Assembly (NCBI RefSeq): GCF_030378065.1
Contig: NZ_JAUCGJ010000018.1
Span: 1-51,113, forward strand
From: Candidatus Venteria ishoeyi
GTDB taxonomy: Bacteria; Pseudomonadota; Gammaproteobacteria; Beggiatoales; Beggiatoaceae
Direction: 5' to 3'
DNA length: 51,113 nt
In this document: positions 1 to 7,203 of the stretch, piece after piece
How the letters are laid out: each line of letters starts with the position of its first letter
How positions within the stretch are numbered: the stretch's first letter is position 1
Notes under the pieces: model-generated
Told to the model about the DNA's origin: nothing
Seen by the model: only the letters and a program-made list of their open reading frames with translations
Database searches by the model: none
Position numbers and translations under genes: made by a program

Positions 1-2
1 GT

Positions 3-323
3 GCAGCAGCATTTTTATCTCTTATTATATGGTATTTGCCTTCAGATTGGCAGGTCATGAAAGCATCAGCATTGTTTGGAATCTTAATTTTTAGCATTAT
101 TTTATATAATAATCCAGCAACTAGATATATGAAATCATTTTGGGTTGTTCTTAGTATTTTTACTGTAATAAATATTTTTCCCTCTCTGGAACTCACTACT
201 AGATTAAACGATAAACTTTTCTTTAAATTTTTATCTCAAGGTCCAAATGCCATAATTAGTTCAATTGTAGGCATCATCATGATTGTGCTTTTAATCTTAG
301 ATTGGGTTGAGAGGCGCAAATAA
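3..323 (+). CDS. Small membrane protein, 5' end outside the window
   Basis: The reading frame is open from the first complete codon (position 3) to TAA at 321-323, so the true start lies upstream of the window; the in-frame TTG at 36 is not needed as a start. The visible part (about 106 residues) has four hydrophobic stretches: one at the left edge, one near ALFGILIFSIILY, one near FWVVLSIFTVINIF, and one near AIISSIVGIIMIVLLIL, followed by a basic end (VERRK). I see no catalytic motif and do not recognise the family. A membrane role is inferred from hydrophobicity only. Confidence 0.5.
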   Translation, partial: AAAFLSLIIWYLPSDWQVMKASALFGILIFSIILYNNPATRYMKSFWVVLSIFTVINIFPSLELTTRLNDKLFFKFLSQGPNAIISSIVGIIMIVLLILDWVERRK

Positions 324-381
324 TTTTTAAATAAATGATTGCTTACAAAAAAAATGCTCCCATCCCCGTGATTCAGAGCAC

Positions 382-479
382 CCAGGCGACACAAACATTC
401 CCGGATAGAATTTAACCTGCATCGAGTGTGAGCATTTTTTTCTGGAAGAAGTTGAACGCTGCAAATCAATGGATAATAA
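382..479 (+). pseudogene. Decayed coding fragment, copy 1 of a TA-flanking repeat
   Basis: This stretch is clearly related to 1183-1265. In the same frame both encode a peptide ending in FFLEEVERCK. Here it reads roughly GDTNIPG-stop-NLTCIECEH and then FFLEEVERCK, with TAG where copy 2 has Trp. Conservation is strongest in the coding frame, so this is probably the C-terminal end of a lost gene rather than a regulatory repeat. The parent family is not recognised. It lies directly upstream of the RHH antitoxin gene. Confidence 0.5.
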
Positions 480-515
480 GTAATGTTCAAAAAACAATTC
501 AATAGGACAACGACG

Positions 516-782
516 ATGACGCTTTCTATTCAACTACCGCCTGAAGAACAAGCTTTATTAGAAACGCTTGCCCAACGCACGGGGCGGCAACAAAGTGAAC
601 TGATGCGCCAAGCTGTGCGTGAGTTATGTCAAAAAATGCTTCGGGAACAAGCAGTGGCAACACCTTATGAATTGGGCAAAGATTTGTTTGGGGCAGGTCA
701 TTTAGCTTCAGCGCCCAGTGATCCGCTAAAACGCAAGATTTGGAAAAAGTTGCATGAAAAACACCAACGCAACTTGGGTTGA
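516..782 (+). CDS. Ribbon-helix-helix type antitoxin (VapB/CopG-like)
   Basis: Predicted 88-residue antitoxin of a type II toxin-antitoxin pair. The N-terminal part (MTLSIQLPPEEQALLETLAQ followed by a helix with SELMRQAVREL) has the beta-strand, helix, turn, helix pattern of RHH/CopG DNA-binding proteins, which bind their own operator as dimers. The C-terminal part (DPLKRKIWKKLHEK) would wrap the toxin. The ATG at 516 is preferred over the in-frame ATG at 483 because an AGGA lies 8 bases upstream and the protein then starts at the RHH strand. Its 3' end overlaps the PIN gene by 29 bases, implying translational coupling. Autoregulation is expected from the family but no operator was identified. 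Confidence 0.75.
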   Translation: MTLSIQLPPEEQALLETLAQRTGRQQSELMRQAVRELCQKMLREQAVATPYELGKDLFGAGHLASAPSDPLKRKIWKKLHEKHQRNLG

Positions 783-1173
783 TACGGGGTTTCTTGTCGC
801 CTTGTTTGCGCAAGATGATCCTTTTCATGATTCCGCAACCGAATATTTGCAGAGCTTGGCTCATATCAAACTCTATTCGATTTTACCTGTGGTGGTGGAA
901 GCCTGTTTTTTTCTGGATACACGCGGTAAAAGTGATTTGTTACGCTGGATAGAGCGTGGCGCAATGACTTTGTATGAGGTAACAGTAGATGATTTACCTG
1001 CCATACGCGCAATTTTGGAAAAATACAGCAATCTTGAACCTGATTTTACCGATGCGGCGTTGGTGGCATTGGCAGGAAAATACGACATCACAAAAATTCT
1101 AACTGTTGATCAACGTGATTTTTCGGTCTATCGCTTACCTAAAGGTCGTCAATTTGAGCGTTTGTGGGTGTGA
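754..1173 (+). CDS. PIN-domain ribonuclease toxin (VapC family)
   Basis: Predicted 139-residue PIN-domain endoribonuclease, the toxin partner of the overlapping RHH gene. PIN acidic residues are visible: Asp in WVDTGFLVAL near residue 10, Glu in VVVEACFF near 49, Asp in DFTDAALVALA near 98, and Asp in LTVDQRDF near 119. These bind Mg/Mn at the active site in VapC proteins, which cleave tRNA or rRNA. Length is normal for VapC. The gene begins inside the antitoxin reading frame (29-base overlap). All four acidic positions are present, so it looks intact. The exact RNA target cannot be read from sequence. Confidence 0.8.
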   Translation: MKNTNATWVDTGFLVALFAQDDPFHDSATEYLQSLAHIKLYSILPVVVEACFFLDTRGKSDLLRWIERGAMTLYEVTVDDLPAIRAILEKYSNLEPDFTDAALVALAGKYDITKILTVDQRDFSVYRLPKGRQFERLWV

Positions 1174-1182
1174 ATTTTCAGT

Positions 1183-1265
1183 GACGCAAACATCCCTGGC
1201 TGGCGTTTAACCTGCACCGAGCGCAAGCAGTTTTTCCTGGAAGAAGTGGAACGCTGCAAAATAGT
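1183..1265 (+). pseudogene. Decayed coding fragment, copy 2 of the TA-flanking repeat
   Basis: Related to 382-479. The frame reads SDANIPGWRLTCTERK, then QFFLEEVERCK, and remains open slightly further than copy 1, ending in a stop near 1280. The pair flanks the RHH/PIN module as direct repeats. The source gene is unknown. Confidence 0.5.
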
Positions 1266-1302
1266 GAACAATGCACAATAATCAATAACCAATTGAGAGC
1301 AT

Positions 1303-1338
1303 AAAATTTGGGAAAGGTTGCATGAAAATTGGCTTTAA
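1303..1338 (+). pseudogene. Remnant of an RHH antitoxin 3' end
   Basis: The frame reads KIWERLHENWL then TAA, matching the end of the intact antitoxin (KIWKKLHEKHQ, near 736-768) at both DNA and protein level. Together with the repeat at 1183-1265 it marks a second copy of the RHH/PIN cassette that has lost its middle. The next antitoxin gene starts 26 bases downstream. Confidence 0.55.
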
Positions 1339-1364
1339 CTAAAGTTTTTAACAAGGAGAACATC

Positions 1365-1574
1365 ATGGCAAACATATCCCCTTATCTAACTGAATTAGAA
1401 AACGAAATCCATCAAGTTCCAGCGGAGTTTTTACCGTTGCTCTTGTCTATCGTTAAATCCTACCGCCAAAGCCTACAACTGATGTCTGCTGAGGATAGCT
1501 TTAAGCAGGGTTGGCAGGAAACTAAACAGGGTGAAACTTACCCCCTGGCGGATTTATGGGAGGATATAGACTGA
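1365..1574 (+). CDS. Small antitoxin of a RelE-type module
   Basis: Predicted 69-residue partner of the RelE-like toxin 1 base downstream. It has an amphipathic helical first half (ELENEIHQVPAEFLPLLLSI) and an acidic, Trp-containing end (YPLADLWEDID) like many small antitoxins that cover a RelE-fold active site. The ATG at 1365 has a clear AAGGAG 6-7 bases upstream; the longer frame from 1329 would begin inside the decayed antitoxin remnant and is rejected. No DNA-binding motif can be named with confidence, so the antitoxin family is unassigned. The function is inferred mainly from gene order and size. Confidence 0.65.
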   Translation: MANISPYLTELENEIHQVPAEFLPLLLSIVKSYRQSLQLMSAEDSFKQGWQETKQGETYPLADLWEDID

Positions 1575-1575
1575 T

Positions 1576-1905
1576 ATGGTAGAAATTTTTTACACTGCTG
1601 AGTTTAAGCGTACTCTACGGCATCTAGCGAAAAAATATCGCAACATTCGTGCTGATTTAGAGCCATTACTGGAAAGTTTGCAAGCAGGTGAAACACCTGG
1701 CGATCAAGTACAGCATGTCCACTACACTGTGTATAAAGTCCGTTTGCCAAATCGTGATGCCAGACGAGGTAAAAGCGGTGGCTATCGGGTCATTTATTAT
1801 GCGCAAACTGCTGAACAGGTCATTCTGGTTACACTCTACTCAAAAAGTGAGCAGGGTGACATTACGCCAGAACAGATTCGGTCGATTCTCGAAGCACAAG
1901 CCTGA
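1576..1905 (+). CDS. RelE/ParE-superfamily toxin
   Basis: 109-residue basic protein with the RelE-fold signature: an N-terminal Tyr/Phe-rich strand (VEIFYTAEFKRTLRHLAKKY), a central helix, then KSGGYRVIYYAQ and a strand with VILVTLYSKSEQ. Family members are ribosome-dependent or free mRNA endonucleases. The KSGGYRVIYY segment is typical of the HigB/RelE type annotated as mRNA-degrading endonuclease. It lies 1 base after the antitoxin stop, so the two are one transcript. Residues 59-68 (RLPNRDARRG) give a basic RNA-facing loop. The gene appears complete. Confidence 0.75.
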   Translation: MVEIFYTAEFKRTLRHLAKKYRNIRADLEPLLESLQAGETPGDQVQHVHYTVYKVRLPNRDARRGKSGGYRVIYYAQTAEQVILVTLYSKSEQGDITPEQIRSILEAQA

Positions 1906-2038
1906 GTTTGGCGTAGCCAGGTATTAAGAGACTGAAATTAGCGGGAAAAGTGAGTATCCAGCTTATCTGATAACGCAACCCCCCTCAGGTGTCATAATTT
2001 GTAAGCCTTGAAATTCCAGCATTGCTGAATGAAGATCC

Positions 2039-3073
2039 TTAATCCCACAGATTAACAGTAATGCCCTTTTCCCGCAGTCCGTCAGCACGATTATGCAGAT
2101 AACGCTGAATATTTGTTTCTCGCTGATAAGCCCCAGAGCTGACATAGTCTAATAAGGATTGCACATGAAATGCCTTGAACATCGCGGCGATACGTAACAC
2201 TTCTTGTTGCTGATCAAACAAAACCAGGCTGGGCAGATAGTTAATCTGTAAGCTTTGCGCCCACTGGCGGGCGCTGCTGCGTTTGCCATCGGGGGTTATC
2301 AGTGGTGTATCGCTGTGCGGATCAAGGCGCACGACATAATAGGCGGCTAATTGTTTGCGGGTTGCGGCTTGGTTAAAGACCTGTGGATACAGATTTTGAC
2401 ATTCCAGGCAATCCGGGGTTTCAAACAATACCGCAAGTGGTTTATCACCACCATCCTGAGCGAGGTGATAGGGAGGCGAGGCAAAAAAATCCTTTGACAC
2501 GGATGCTTCGGGTATTGTTGCCTCAGCTTGCATTGTAGATTTTTGGTGCCGGAAATAGTTTAAAAAACTTTGTTTTGTGTATTGTTTATCAGCAACATAG
2601 GATAAGGCACTGAGAAATTTTTCCGGTGGATAATAACCATTAATGCGAAATACCAATTGCCCCTGTTTATCCAGGAAAAACAAGGTGGGTGTGGCCCAGA
2701 CCCGGTGTTTTTGGGAAAAAGTCTTTTCGGTTAAAACTGTCCCGTCCAGGTCGGTCAGCTCACGATCCCCCCATAGATTAATGCCAATCACTTCAAAATG
2801 TTGTTGCAAATAGGTGCGAATATTGTCTTGCCCGAGATTATCCTGGATGAGTTTTGCGCAATAGGGGCAACTGTCCTGATGAAACATTAACATCAGCATT
2901 TTGCCTGATGCCTGACTTTCAACCACGTCTTCCGGCAATTCCAGAAAAGAACTTTTAAACCAGTCCGGCAGTTCAAAATGCACGCCACCTTGCAAGGGGG
3001 CTTTTTCCGCCAGTGCCAGCGGGCTGCACAGCAGCAGGGAAAGTAACAGATAAAAACGGATGTAGTGCTGCAT
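2039..3073 (-). CDS. Periplasmic protein with two thioredoxin-like domains (second copy)
   Basis: 344 residues. A signal peptide (about residues 1-22, ending SPLALAEKA) exports it to the periplasm. Domain 1 carries the redox motif CPYC at residues 69-72 in the context MLMFHQDSCPYCAKL, and a cis-Pro loop (WATPTLFFLD, about 126-135). Domain 2 carries CLEC at 222-225 and a second cis-Pro loop (NYLPSLVLFD). This is SoxW/DsbD-gamma-like thioredoxin architecture repeated twice in one chain. It is paralogous to the next gene upstream, with only 1 base between them, and belongs to the operon Pal-AsmA-Trx-Trx. A likely role is periplasmic thiol reduction or disulfide handling; the substrate is unknown. 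Confidence 0.75.
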   Translation of the reverse strand: MQHYIRFYLLLSLLLCSPLALAEKAPLQGGVHFELPDWFKSSFLELPEDVVESQASGKMLMLMFHQDSCPYCAKLIQDNLGQDNIRTYLQQHFEVIGINLWGDRELTDLDGTVLTEKTFSQKHRVWATPTLFFLDKQGQLVFRINGYYPPEKFLSALSYVADKQYTKQSFLNYFRHQKSTMQAEATIPEASVSKDFFASPPYHLAQDGGDKPLAVLFETPDCLECQNLYPQVFNQAATRKQLAAYYVVRLDPHSDTPLITPDGKRSSARQWAQSLQINYLPSLVLFDQQQEVLRIAAMFKAFHVQSLLDYVSSGAYQRETNIQRYLHNRADGLREKGITVNLWD

Positions 3074-3074
3074 G

Positions 3075-4139
3075 TTATTCTCCTTGCTGTTGCCGCAGGC
3101 GGGTATGCCAACGCTGAAAATTGGGATAGGCTTGATAGGCCTTAGTCAACACGTATAACACCACTTTGCTTAGGCGGTATAAGCGCACGGTTGAGTCGAT
3201 ACGAATAATTTCTTCACCCTGTTCGTCAAAAAATAAAATCGTTGGGGTGTAAAACAGTTCCAGATCATCGGCCCATTTGCGTGCCGTGGTTTTTTTCCCC
3301 GCAGGCGTTATCACTGGCGTATCAGCCCAGATGCCCAGTTGTACCACTTCCATGTTAGCGAAACTTTTTAATAGGTCTTTATCATTAAGCGGCCCGGAAT
3401 GTAATACATCACAGGCGTGACACTTGCTCTGCTCGAAAAAAACGACCAAGGGGCGCGTGGCAGGTGTGCGCCGCTCCAGCAGATAAGGGGGGGCGGTGAA
3501 AATTGAACTGGGATTAAGCTCGTCTTCATCAAACACCAGCGGCGGATCGGCGCGCTCCAGATATTCACGGAAGTTTTCTTTTTGATAATAGCCACCGACA
3601 ACATAATCCAGTGCGGCGCGGAAACGATACGGCGGGTAATAACCACGCATCCGAAAAATCTCTTTACCCCAGGGGTTATAAAAAATCAAAGAGGGCGTGA
3701 ATTGGGTTCTGGCGATATTGGCGAATTGTTTTTCATTGCTATGCCGACCATCAGGCATGACCACGGGTAGATTGCCCCAGATATCTACCGCGACCACATC
3801 AAAAAAACGTTGTGTGTAACTGATAATATCAGTGCGTTTTTTGAAATTAATGTCTAATAATTGCACACAATAAGCACAGTTATCCTGCCCAAAATAGACA
3901 ATTAAACCGAGTTTTTTATCACGGCGCACGTCTTGCAAATCTTCCGGAAAATTTAAAAAACTGGATTTAAACCACTCAGGGTATTTTAAGTCCCGCGACA
4001 TGGGGTGATCATCAAAAACAAAAGGGTTGTGCTCACCAGGGAAAAGCAGGTGCTTATTGCTGGTTTCAGCTTTTACAGCAAAACTTAGCAGCAGCATCAC
4101 ACTTAAACAAAGAAATATAATATGAGTTTTTGTGTGCAT
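3075..4139 (-). CDS. Periplasmic protein with two thioredoxin-like domains (first copy)
   Basis: 354 residues from the ATG at 4139; the longer frame from 4190 would overlap the AsmA gene and put 17 charged residues before the signal peptide. Signal peptide: residues 1-24 (FLCLSVMLLLSFAVKAE). Domain 1 has CAYC at 88-91 and a FTPSLIFY cis-Pro loop near 147-154. Domain 2 has CHAC at 240-243 and a second loop (FYTPTILFFDEQG). It shares WFKSSFL-FPED, the RMRGYYPPYRF/RINGYYPPEKF block and the TPxGK block with its downstream neighbour, so the two arose by duplication. Both CXXC pairs are intact in both paralogues. Redox function is likely; the target is unknown. Confidence 0.75.
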   Translation of the reverse strand: MHTKTHIIFLCLSVMLLLSFAVKAETSNKHLLFPGEHNPFVFDDHPMSRDLKYPEWFKSSFLNFPEDLQDVRRDKKLGLIVYFGQDNCAYCVQLLDINFKKRTDIISYTQRFFDVVAVDIWGNLPVVMPDGRHSNEKQFANIARTQFTPSLIFYNPWGKEIFRMRGYYPPYRFRAALDYVVGGYYQKENFREYLERADPPLVFDEDELNPSSIFTAPPYLLERRTPATRPLVVFFEQSKCHACDVLHSGPLNDKDLLKSFANMEVVQLGIWADTPVITPAGKKTTARKWADDLELFYTPTILFFDEQGEEIIRIDSTVRLYRLSKVVLYVLTKAYQAYPNFQRWHTRLRQQQGE

Positions 4140-4152
4140 GGCTCCATCCAAA

Positions 4153-5637
4153 TCAATTTTTTTTGTAATAGTTATTTTCACTATGCACATTGAACAAAAC
4201 CTGTTGCATAGTCAAGCCCGAACTTTGCAGCTTGCCAACTTTTAATGTGCCCTGAATATCCAGGGCTTTGAGTTCATTAATGGGTAATTGCCAGGTGTTT
4301 GTGGATTTGGTTTTTTTATCAGGTGCTGGCTGTGGCAAATAAGCATCCATATTCAGTTGTGCCATTGCCAGGTCAAAACGAATGCGGGGTTTTTCCTGAT
4401 GACTGAGTGCCAGTTGTCCCTGTAAATGTTGCTCATCCAGCGTTAAATCAATGGATTGCAATTGTATTTTTTCCCTTGAACCTTGCAAAAGACTATGCAG
4501 ATTAAAAGCGGTCAATTTGCCAGGTGGCAGGGCTGGCATGGATAAACCAAATTTTGTTAAAAACTGGGCAAGATGCGGTATTTGTATTGCGATGCCACCT
4601 TGAAATGCTGCCTGGTCAAATAGTTGAGTGACTTGTAATGGCTGTGTTAATTGAAGTTTTAAATCCGCTGTCTGAAGTTCAAGTGCTTCAATGTGCAGTT
4701 TTTGTTGCACACTGTCAAATTTAAGCCGGGGCAGGCGTAATTGATGTTCAGCCAAATCCACAGACAGCTTTTCCATGTCTAAGATAAACGCTGTTGTTGT
4801 CCTGCGCTGTTGTAACATGAGTTGAGCTAAGCTCATATCCAGTTTCTGTTGCCCTGTGGCAAAAGCACTTAGCGTGGGAAATGCGCTTAATAGTGTAGAG
4901 AATTCAGGTGTATTGAGCTGTAATTTTAATCGGTTGTGAGCCAATAGCAGTTTTTGTTCAGCCTCATCAAACCATAGTTGTGTATGCAGTTGGAATGTTG
5001 TTGTCGTATGCTGATAATTGAACTGGCTGTCTAAGTGTATGGGAATAAGCTGGCGCGCTTGAATAGCACCGGTTGTCAGTTTGTTGATAAGAAACTGGCT
5101 GCGGATTTTATGCTGGGCATCATGCAGATGCACATGTGCGTTTGCAAGTTGTAGTGTATTGATACGCCAAGCCATAGGGGTGGTGTCGGTTTGCTGAGGT
5201 TTGGAGGGTGCAGTATTGTCAGTCGTTTTAGTTGCAACAAGCAAATCCTGCCAATTATTTTCCCCATTGGCTTTGGTTTCCAGAAAAAGCTGTAAGCCAC
5301 TGAGTTTGATATGTTCGATTTCAATCTGCTTGTGCAGCAAGGCGCTTAATTTGAGTTGTAGTTGTAATTGCTCAATTAAAGCAAAATATCTGGCTTGAAA
5401 TCCTGGTTTGTTACTGAGTTGAGTTTTTCCCAGTTGTAAGGCTAAACGCGGAAATAGTGACAACTGTATATCGCCGCTGATGATTAAATCCCGCCCTGTC
5501 AGTTGTTTAAACTGACCAATAATGCGTCCCTTGTAATCGTTGGAATTTATAAATTGCGGCAATAATAGAATTGCCGCAAGCAAGAGAAAAAAACCGGACG
5601 CTAACAGGGCAAGCAGTGCTTTTGTGAGCTTGCGCAT
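4153..5637 (-). CDS. AsmA-family envelope protein, C-terminally short
   Basis: 494 residues. An N-terminal membrane anchor (residues 5-28) is followed by the AsmA signature (QFKQLTGRDLIISGDIQLS, then FPRLALQLGKTQLSN). AsmA-like proteins are inner-membrane-anchored periplasmic bridge-like proteins linked to outer membrane lipid homeostasis. Family members commonly run to 600 residues or more. Here the protein ends at the LKVGKLQSSGLTMQQVLFNVHS block, the place where the conserved C-terminal AsmA region normally continues, and finishes with NNYYKKN. The thioredoxin gene follows 13 bases later, so about 100-200 residues seem to be missing. Its start overlaps the upstream lipoprotein stop by one base (TAATG). 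Confidence 0.8.
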   Translation of the reverse strand: MRKLTKALLALLASGFFLLLAAILLLPQFINSNDYKGRIIGQFKQLTGRDLIISGDIQLSLFPRLALQLGKTQLSNKPGFQARYFALIEQLQLQLKLSALLHKQIEIEHIKLSGLQLFLETKANGENNWQDLLVATKTTDNTAPSKPQQTDTTPMAWRINTLQLANAHVHLHDAQHKIRSQFLINKLTTGAIQARQLIPIHLDSQFNYQHTTTTFQLHTQLWFDEAEQKLLLAHNRLKLQLNTPEFSTLLSAFPTLSAFATGQQKLDMSLAQLMLQQRRTTTAFILDMEKLSVDLAEHQLRLPRLKFDSVQQKLHIEALELQTADLKLQLTQPLQVTQLFDQAAFQGGIAIQIPHLAQFLTKFGLSMPALPPGKLTAFNLHSLLQGSREKIQLQSIDLTLDEQHLQGQLALSHQEKPRIRFDLAMAQLNMDAYLPQPAPDKKTKSTNTWQLPINELKALDIQGTLKVGKLQSSGLTMQQVLFNVHSENNYYKKN

Positions 5638-6149
5638 TACTTCATATACAGCGTCACGTCCACGCGGCGATTGAGTTGCATCCCCCGTTCACTGGCATTG
5701 CTGGCAACGGGTTTGGTGTCACTGTAACCTTTGCTTTTCAGCAAATCAGCAGCAACGCCACGCTGAATCAAAGCCCTGCGCACACTGCTCGCACGACGCT
5801 CGGAAAGCCCCTGGTTATATTGGGTGGAGCCACGAATATCGGCATTGCCTTCCACCGCTACCCGGTAAGGCTGGTTATTTTTAATTGCCGCAGCGATTTT
5901 ATCCAATTTATTGTTTGCGCTACTGCGCAGGTTTGCTTTATCCGTATCAAAATAAATCGCTTCCAGATTAAAGGTTTCCGTACTCATGGAAGCCATTTGC
6001 ATGGGTGCGGGATCGCACTGGCAGTTTGTCGCGCTGAGCAGCGGCTGCATGGGTTGTGCATTCAGGTCAGAAACCGGCATGGCGGTGCCGCAACCGGATA
6101 ATAGATAAGCGCTGCTTAAACTAAATAAGATATAAATATAATTTTTCAT
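5637..6149 (-). CDS. OmpA-family (Pal-like) lipoprotein
   Basis: 170 residues. The lipobox LLSGC puts the acylated Cys at about residue 20. The C-terminal OmpA/MotB peptidoglycan-binding domain (about residues 63-168) starts at IYFDTDKANLR and includes VEGNADIRGSTQYNQGLSERRASSV and the closing LNRRVDVTLY. Such lipoproteins tether the outer membrane to peptidoglycan. There is no tolB or tolA beside it, so it is a Pal-like paralogue rather than certain Pal. It heads the operon with asmA (1-base overlap) and the two thioredoxin-like genes. Confidence 0.85.
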   Translation of the reverse strand: MKNYIYILFSLSSAYLLSGCGTAMPVSDLNAQPMQPLLSATNCQCDPAPMQMASMSTETFNLEAIYFDTDKANLRSSANNKLDKIAAAIKNNQPYRVAVEGNADIRGSTQYNQGLSERRASSVRRALIQRGVAADLLKSKGYSDTKPVASNASERGMQLNRRVDVTLYMK

Positions 6150-6256
6150 GTGTTTTATCTCTCTTGTCTTAATTTAATCTGAATTTGATGTAAGCTTTCC
6201 CAGATTAAAATAGTCGAAATCCAGCACATACTATCAAAAATTAGCATGATATTTTG

Positions 6257-6300
6257 GCGGTTTTCAGCGCGATCAGTGCTGAAAGAAGCCTAAATTGAAC
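6257..6300. repeat. Hairpin repeat family H, copy 1
   Basis: Stem TTTCAGC/GCTGAAA with a 9-base loop, flanked by GCGGT on the left and GAAGCC-TAA-ATTGAACTCAG on the right. Copies with compensated stem changes occur near 8311-8352 and 33158-33191, the last one interrupted by the small mobile element. It lies in the 156-base gap between two minus-strand genes. Confidence 0.6.
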
Positions 6301-6305
6301 TCAGA

Positions 6306-7178
6306 TTACTCGTAGCCGTTGTAACCATCCGACATTAGGCGCAGCATAATGTCGTGCAACTCCTGCATTTCCGCTGGGGTTTGTGGTGTCGCGGAGTCAG
6401 CGGCTGTTGTTGATGCAGATTCTGTTCCTGTTTGTTTTCCACCAGGTTTAAATGCGCCAGGGTGAACATTAGCTGTCGGTGACGGGGCGCTAACAGTTGT
6501 TTCATTGGGTGTTACGGCAACAGAAGAAGGTAATGGCGGTACCCCTGGTGGCATAATCACCGGTGCTAAATGACCCTCTGTTTTGTTTGCAGTGGGCTTG
6601 GTAACAGTGACGCTGGGTGCTGTGGCTGCTGGCACTGGTGGCATCAGACTAACGCTGGGTTTTGCGGTTGGTGCTGTTGCTGGTACTGGCGGTGGCAATT
6701 GTGGCATCAAACTCACCGTAGGTTTAGTAGTTTGCCCAGCCTCGGTTGTTGTCGGCATGGGGTAAGGTTTTACCACGACTTCAGGCGCTTTAGCCGCAGG
6801 CATTGGCTGCGGTAATTCTGGCATTAATACCACGCCCGGTGTTGTTGGCTGTGGTGAGGATTCAGACGTGCCGATTACCGGCTCTGGTATCTGAATTTCC
6901 ACAGCAGGCACAGTCTGTGTTGTCTCTTCAGTCGTTTGCGGTATTGCAATAGGAGCAAGTGGAATATCGGCTGTTTTATCCTGCACTGACTCAACAGTAT
7001 CGGGGGTGATTTGCGGTGGCTTGCTTGCAATGGGTGTGAAAATTTCTGCCAGTAAAGGCTGGGTGGGTTGCATCACGGCTTCTTCATTGACTTTCTGGTA
7101 ATAGTCTATACACCCACTTAGGGCCGCTAAAATAAAAAGTGTCAATAAAATGATGCGCAAATACTGGGTCATTTTCAT
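6306..7178 (-). CDS. Proline/threonine-rich lipoprotein
   Basis: 290 residues from the ATG at 7178, which has AAGG about 9 bases upstream and puts the lipobox (FILAALSGC, Cys about residue 23) in a normal position; the longer frame from 7271 overlaps the upstream gene. After the lipid anchor the chain is low-complexity, rich in Pro, Thr, Val and Ala, with repeats of the type VSLMPQLPPPVPA and KPSVSLMPPVPA. The end is a short non-repetitive helix (PAEMQELHDIMLRLMSDGYNGYE). It is probably an extended periplasmic or surface spacer. No enzyme domain is visible. It follows the coiled-coil gene in the same direction and is likely co-transcribed. Confidence 0.7.
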   Translation of the reverse strand: MKMTQYLRIILLTLFILAALSGCIDYYQKVNEEAVMQPTQPLLAEIFTPIASKPPQITPDTVESVQDKTADIPLAPIAIPQTTEETTQTVPAVEIQIPEPVIGTSESSPQPTTPGVVLMPELPQPMPAAKAPEVVVKPYPMPTTTEAGQTTKPTVSLMPQLPPPVPATAPTAKPSVSLMPPVPAATAPSVTVTKPTANKTEGHLAPVIMPPGVPPLPSSVAVTPNETTVSAPSPTANVHPGAFKPGGKQTGTESASTTAADSATPQTPAEMQELHDIMLRLMSDGYNGYE

Positions 7179-7203
7179 GCGTTTTAACCTTGTTTCTGGT
7201 TCC

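Noticed and set aside
5676-6101. 141-codon plus-strand frame over the Pal-like gene
   Set aside because: Antisense to a well-supported OmpA-domain lipoprotein and lacking any recognisable motif.
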